Assembly (NCBI RefSeq): GCF_005239225.2
Contig: NC_133287.1
Location: 10,707,493-10,771,492 of the forward strand
DNA: 64,000 bases
Direction: 5' to 3'
Source: Populus alba
Lineage: Eukaryota; Streptophyta; Magnoliopsida; Malpighiales; Salicaceae
Below the pieces are notes generated by a model. That model had not been told where the DNA came from and made no database searches. It saw only the letters and a list, made by a program, of their open reading frames with translations. The position numbers were made by a program, and so were the translations under genes. Within the stretch, counting starts at the first letter, position 1. Every line of letters begins with the position of its first letter. Of the stretch, positions 59,911 through 64,000 are shown one piece after another.

Positions 59911-62264
59911 GTGATTTTGTATATGCAGCGTCCTGATCTTCAAGCATTGACATCATATGAAACAACATTTTTAGTCTTTAGATGTTTTCTCTATTACTAT
60001 GATATAATTATGGGACGAGGAAAAAAAACATTATTTTCTGCCAATGAGAAATTCATTTATCGATAGAAAAATTCGAACAAGAGTCTATCCTCGTTCATAA
60101 AGCCTTGCAAAAGAACAAAAACAAGGGTTAAAACTGGTTTTTGAGAATGAGTTTTAATTTGTTTTTTTGTTAAATTTTTTAATTTGTTTTTTTTTAAAAT
60201 TATATTTTTAATATTTTTAAATTTTTTTAATGTGCTAATATTAAAATAAATTTTAAAAAAAATAAAAAATATATTATTTTAATATATTTATAAGAAAAAA
60301 AACTTTAAAAAACAATCATTATCACACTCTCAATTACAACTAAGGCTATACAAATACAGTTGCCAACATAAACAAAAATTCTAAAATTATTTTTAATATA
60401 AGTACATTAAAATAGTTTAAAAATATAAAAAAAAAAAAAAAAAAATTTAAATTTACACCACCTCATTTAAAATATAATACCAAACAGGCTACCTCCAAAT
60501 GAAATAAAGCATATAGTACTTATAAAATAAAATATAAATACCAGAGTATGTACGATTTTTTCAGCTACCCACATTTCATAGGAGTTATCTCAGCAAAATA
60601 AACGTAAGATCAAACAACAGAGACTTGTATCAGTCTCTTCTCTCCCCGAAGAAAAACCTCAAACTCGAAGTTCCAACTTCTCCTTTATCAACGATATATA
60701 TATATATATGGGAAGGTGATACATACCTAGAGTCAACAATGGTAACATTGTACTCAAATGTTTGTCATAAACAAAATGTATTTTTGACCTAGTGGAAAAT
60801 TAAGATCTACAGATGATGCTTGAGATTAATTACATCTAAAACTCTAATAAAACCTCGCAATCTGGTAGAATATTCCAAGTCCATACATGCCCTATATATC
60901 TTCTCGTTCTTACAAGGAGGAGAAGGCTCTAAATCTGTACACCCTATGGTAGATATAAAGGTTGACATTGTTATTACAAAGATCTGAAACCAATCCTGCT
61001 ACTTTCGTATACCCTTGCTTAAACATGTTCTTAAAGGAAAACAAGCATTCGTTAGCTAGCTAATCTTAATTACTGTCAACACAGATCCCTTATTACCAGA
61101 AAATCTGGGCAAAAAACACAGCAAGTCTTAGTCAACTTAATGTCCCCAACTATTACCATTGTAGTTTGTTGAAGTAATAATAACCCCTAAGGTCTCTAAT
61201 GGAAGATCTTTGCAGAAATCTTAAATAACCAAATAGTGTTGCTTTATATCATTGAGGGGGCAAATTCCTAGGTGCACCAACAACAATATATATGTCCTAA
61301 TATCCTAGGATACTAACCAGACGTTGAGACAAAAAGCCCCATGACACAAAGCTCTATGACCTTTGCCTAGACCTGATTTGCTGAGCTCCACTTATATGAT
61401 CTTCAGCTTATAATTTGGAAATCCATGTCCTTTCCTACCCCTAAAATACTGCTACTTTTATGGGTGTTTTTGCTATAGTACATTTGAGTAATGACAATTT
61501 TACAGGAGTCGAAAACTTTAAAATGTACACAATTGAAACATCCCTTTCTCGTCTCTTTTACTGATTGATTCGGTGCACTAACTCTCTATACAAAGAAAAC
61601 AAAATTGACTAGCATGACAAAAGCGAGTAAGAGTCGAAAAGTAAAGAAGACCTGTACTGCTGAACGTATATTTATATGCATAAGAACAGATAGAAATACC
61701 AAACTCTAGTGTTTTTCTCTCTACAGAGAAATAAATCATAACAGAGCTAACAGTCAGTGATGACACAAAACGGTCACTCATTATGTGCATCTATAGAAAC
61801 ATCAAGGTTCTATATATTTAACACAAATAATACTATAGCATCATTTCTTGTTTAAACCTGAGTTGGTACAGAAAAGAAGGCTCAAAGATTGTTGCGAGAA
61901 AATTGGCAGTGGTGATGAATTTCAGTGTAATGCAGACTTTGGACAGCATAAAAAATAACAACAGGCAGAACCCAGATGAGATAGGGAAAAAAAATTCACC
62001 CAACAAGTAGAAACTTTACTACAAAGCAAGAACAACATGCAAGAACAAAAATGAAGATAATTGAAGGAAAAAGAAAAACCTTGAGTCAGTGGAGTACTCA
62101 AAAAGTTTCCCTCTTGTTGAGAAAACAATCAAAGCCACATCAGCATCACAAAGAACAGAGATCTCATGAGCCTTCTTGAGTAAACCAGTTCTTCTCTTAG
62201 AGAACGTCACTTGCCTGTTAATCTTGTTCTCGATCCGTTTCAGCTGAACCCTGCCTCTCCCCAT
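53320..62264 (-). CDS. AP1/FUL-subfamily MADS-box transcription factor, eight exons
   Basis: The exons are 62080-62264, 55151-55229, 54961-55025, 54564-54663, 54436-54477, 53832-53873, 53589-53731 and 53320-53437. They are 185, 79, 65, 100, 42, 42, 143 and 118 nt, giving 257 residues. The 79/65/100/42/42 pattern is typical of MIKC-type genes of this subfamily. Residues 1-60 are the MADS domain ([20 protein letters not shown], then a SKRR..LLKKA helix); 61-88 the I region; about 89-171 the K domain ([18 protein letters not shown], then IRSRKNQL). The C-terminus ends near [10 protein letters not shown], the FUL-type motif; the euAP1 acidic/farnesylation end is absent. So it is a FUL-clade (FUL/AGL8- or AGL79-like) gene, expected to bind CArG boxes as dimers in floral or phase-change control. 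All junctions are GT-AG. Intron 1 is about 6.85 kb. Confidence 0.92.
57150..57650. repeat. Dispersed repeat related to the 6.9-7.5 kb family
   Basis: In reverse complement this shares phrases with the ~155-bp repeat near 7 kb: GAGTTAACC-like words, a polyA/T arm, and CATGA..GAGTC words, spaced about 120-150 bases apart. It lies within the first intron of the MADS gene. The match is approximate. Confidence 0.3.
58691..58700. promoter_or_regulatory. Perfect CArG-box decamer in MADS intron 1
   Basis: CCTATTTTGG fits CC(A/T)6GG, the binding site of MADS-domain proteins. Being in the first intron, it could mediate auto- or cross-regulation. The same decamer also occurs by chance near 4957, so presence alone is weak evidence. 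Confidence 0.3.
59875..59910. repeat. ATT trinucleotide microsatellite
   Basis: About twelve ATT repeats, in MADS intron 1. They produce the poly-Tyr stretch of the plus-strand frame at 59734-60066, which is not a gene. Confidence 0.95.
60140..60500. repeat. T/A-rich MITE-like fragments
   Basis: Two neighbouring pieces repeat the words TAATGTGCTAATATTAAAATAAA, AATATATTATTTTAATATATTT, and CCAAACAGGC at 60481-60490, the end seen at 2599-2805. They lie within MADS intron 1. Confidence 0.4.
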
Positions 62265-62560
62265 TTTTTTTTCTTGAATTTCTTTCGGAGTTTTATAAGT
62301 TAAAAGAAACCAAGAAAAATTCTAAGAAAACCCTAGCTGAGGATTTTATGGTTTCAGCTAATCATTGTGAGAAAAACAAGAAAGCCAACATAAGAAAGAA
62401 ATAGAGTCATTTATAGGAAGGTATTATGGGCAAGTTTCTATTTTTGTGATGATGGTGGAGAGAGGTCTTGTTATTGTTATTCTATGAAGCAAAAGCTTTT
62501 CTTGTGTATGAACACTGAATGTTCCTGTGTGTATGTGTATATATGGGAAAAGAAAAAAAA
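62265..62560 (-). promoter_or_regulatory. 5' UTR and core promoter of the MADS gene
   Basis: Upstream of the ATG at 62264, the minus strand has a leader rich in A and CT. A TATA-like CCATATATACACATA lies at about 62530-62545, which would place the transcript start near 62500 and give a leader of roughly 240 bases. Short plus-strand frames (62484-62702) overlap it and are shadows. No confirmed element beyond the TATA-like box. Confidence 0.4.
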
Positions 62561-62874
62561 TATAGGAATTTTTTTTTTCTTTTTTTTGTTTAGTGTGATT
62601 TGGGTCTGGAACTTTGGCAAGGCGGTTTTGCAAAACAGGAGTGGTTTTAGAGTTAAGTGCTTGTCGAGTTGTGATTGGTTGAGAGGGTCTGATGTTGGTT
62701 AATGTCTCTTATAGAGCCACAGGTTTATGGGAGAGATAGTCCGTACATAACGTATTTGTTTTGGTGGCATTTGTTTGCGTGACGGCGCTTCTTCACCTTC
62801 TGTTAGGTCACCCTTGTTACGTCTCTGTCACCATTTATAACGTTCTCTAAGTTTTGGCTGTTGTTATTGTTTTA

Positions 62875-63060
62875 AGCAGTGATTTTGAGAAATTTTGATA
62901 TTTATTTGTATGCGTTGATATATAGTTTTAGATATTATCTTTATGTGTTAATATTAAAATTAAATTTTAAAAAAATAAAAATAAAATATTATTTTAATAT
63001 ATTTCCAAACAAAAATCAATTTAAAAACACAATATTTACTACGATCTCAAAAATAATTCT
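62875..63060. repeat. T/A-rich MITE-like fragment
   Basis: It contains the words GTTAATATTAAAATTAAATTTTAAAAAAATAAAAATA and ATTATTTTAATATATTTCCAAAC, as in the other T/A-rich repeats of the window. It lies about 600 bases upstream of the MADS gene start. Confidence 0.4.
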
Positions 63061-64000
63061 TTATCTAGCAAAATCACTTTTTTTTCATGCCTTCTAAACT
63101 AAATCATAATGGGAGATTGAGGGTACAAACATATCTTTACATCATTACTCTCTTATATCTCAATGAAAAAGTAAAAAGTTATCAAATTCCATAATGCTAT
63201 GAGCACTTAGACATGGGTGTTTGTCACTGTTACCATTATAGCAATCTCTTAAAATTCATCATTTTTTTTCTATAAACCTTACAATCCATCACTTTGATGT
63301 GATTCTTATATCATTCACAATATTGGAGATTAGGAAAGTCATTAGAGGATGTTATTTCTCAGTCTAATTTGAGTTTAAATCCTTCAATTAAGAAGTAATT
63401 TAATTCTTTTTACAAGTTCGAAATTTGTAAATGGGAGAATTGCCACTGCACAGTACTTCCAAATGAACTGCAAGCTCTCTTTGCCTCTCTTTTTTTTTTT
63501 TTTTTTTTCCAACCATAGCATCTTTCAGAATAAAACACCTAGCTCAAGTGGAATAATAACATACTAATAAACAATCTAGTAGAAGGTTCAGTGATATAAT
63601 TTTAGGAATTAAAAGATTTGTTTTCCTTGTAGTCTCAAGTTCGTGTTATGTGGTTACTAATATGATAGCTATTGAAAATTTATATGGTTGTTAATTTAAA
63701 GGCTCATGGGATTAATCGAGGTGTGTACAAACTGGTTCAGACATTCATATTAATTAAAAATAAAATAAAATAATAATAACATGCTAATATATAGGAGATA
63801 GCACAACCGAGCAATCTAATTGATTTTGAACCCAAATTTGGCTATCTCATTTCCGGATTTATTGATGTGTTGAGTCTCTTAATTTTCGGGCACAATGTGA
63901 GTAGATGCCCGATATCTACCACTCTTGAGGTTGATATATACATATATGCTATCCCTTCCCTATTAGAAATACTTTAATTTACAAATTAAATACTCCCCCT
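63061..64000. other. AT-rich intergenic DNA, no gene seen
   Basis: There is a T20-like run at about 63491-63508 and AT-rich words, but no reading frame with a recognisable domain. Confidence 0.5.

Larger units (their letters stand above)
55230..62079 (-). other. First intron of the MADS gene, repeat-containing
   Basis: Long first introns are usual in this subfamily and often carry control elements. Here I see an ATT microsatellite (58233-58256) and another (59875-59910), a TA repeat (60694-60709), MITE-like T/A repeats near 60140-60500, and tandem-repeat-like debris near 57150-57650. A perfect CArG-type decamer lies at 58691-58700. Short frames (58611, 59734, 56005 and others) have no domain. 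Confidence 0.8.

Noticed and set aside
62484..62702. Plus-strand 72-residue frame over the MADS promoter
   Set aside because: It overlaps the TATA region and leader of the minus-strand MADS gene and has a poly-Phe stretch from a T run.
1..64000. CRISPR arrays, operons or other prokaryotic systems
   Set aside because: Spliced genes, plant families and retroelements show that this is plant nuclear DNA. The regular ~2.47-kb and ~155-bp repeats are tandem duplications, not spacer-repeat arrays.

Overview
The window is nuclear DNA of a eudicot plant. It is AT-rich, has spliced genes with GT-AG introns, plant gene families and dense retroelement debris. The particular MITE-like and LTR repeats remind me of Salicaceae (poplar/willow), but that species guess rests on memory, not on a search.

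Layout. 1-7.85 kb is gene-free AT-rich DNA with MITE-like and tandem repeats. 7.86-12.35 kb holds a complete four-exon RING-H2 E3 ligase gene (+). 13.5-26.2 kb is a transposon graveyard: L1-type LINE pieces, a Ty1/copia 3' end with LTR, and Ty3/gypsy pol remnants. Embedded in it at 14.9-17.0 kb is one diverged copy of a gene unit that is tandemly amplified further on. 26.27-26.61 kb is a frameshifted exon of an RCC1-repeat pseudogene. 27.16-40.17 kb is the most striking part: a direct tandem array of a ~2.47 kb unit, four full copies plus one partial copy. Each copy carries a small secreted six-cysteine protein gene of the ECA1 / prolamin-like family on the minus strand. Each full copy also carries, on the opposite strand, the dead last exon of the RCC1 gene. 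The partial copy is split by a 1.7 kb solo LTR with a 5-bp target duplication.

40.2-46.9 kb is again retroelement material: a minus-strand gypsy pol piece, a 1.57 kb LTR followed by a tRNA-Asp-type primer site and Athila-like gag, then a minisatellite-bearing LTR-like segment. 46.9-52.3 kb holds decayed, rearranged Caulimoviridae-like endogenous viral sequence. 52.4 kb has one more, older RCC1 last-exon fragment. 53.3-62.3 kb is a complete eight-exon MADS-box gene of the AP1/FUL subfamily on the minus strand, with a 6.85 kb first intron. The last 1.7 kb is promoter and AT-rich intergenic DNA.

How it fits together. Only the RING gene, the MADS gene and the ECA1-like genes look intact. The RCC1 pieces share the same +2 frameshift at every locus, so they derive from one already broken pseudogene. 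The ECA1-like gene appears to have sat antisense within that pseudogene's last intron, and both were then copied as a unit, first to a dispersed site and later into a tandem array.
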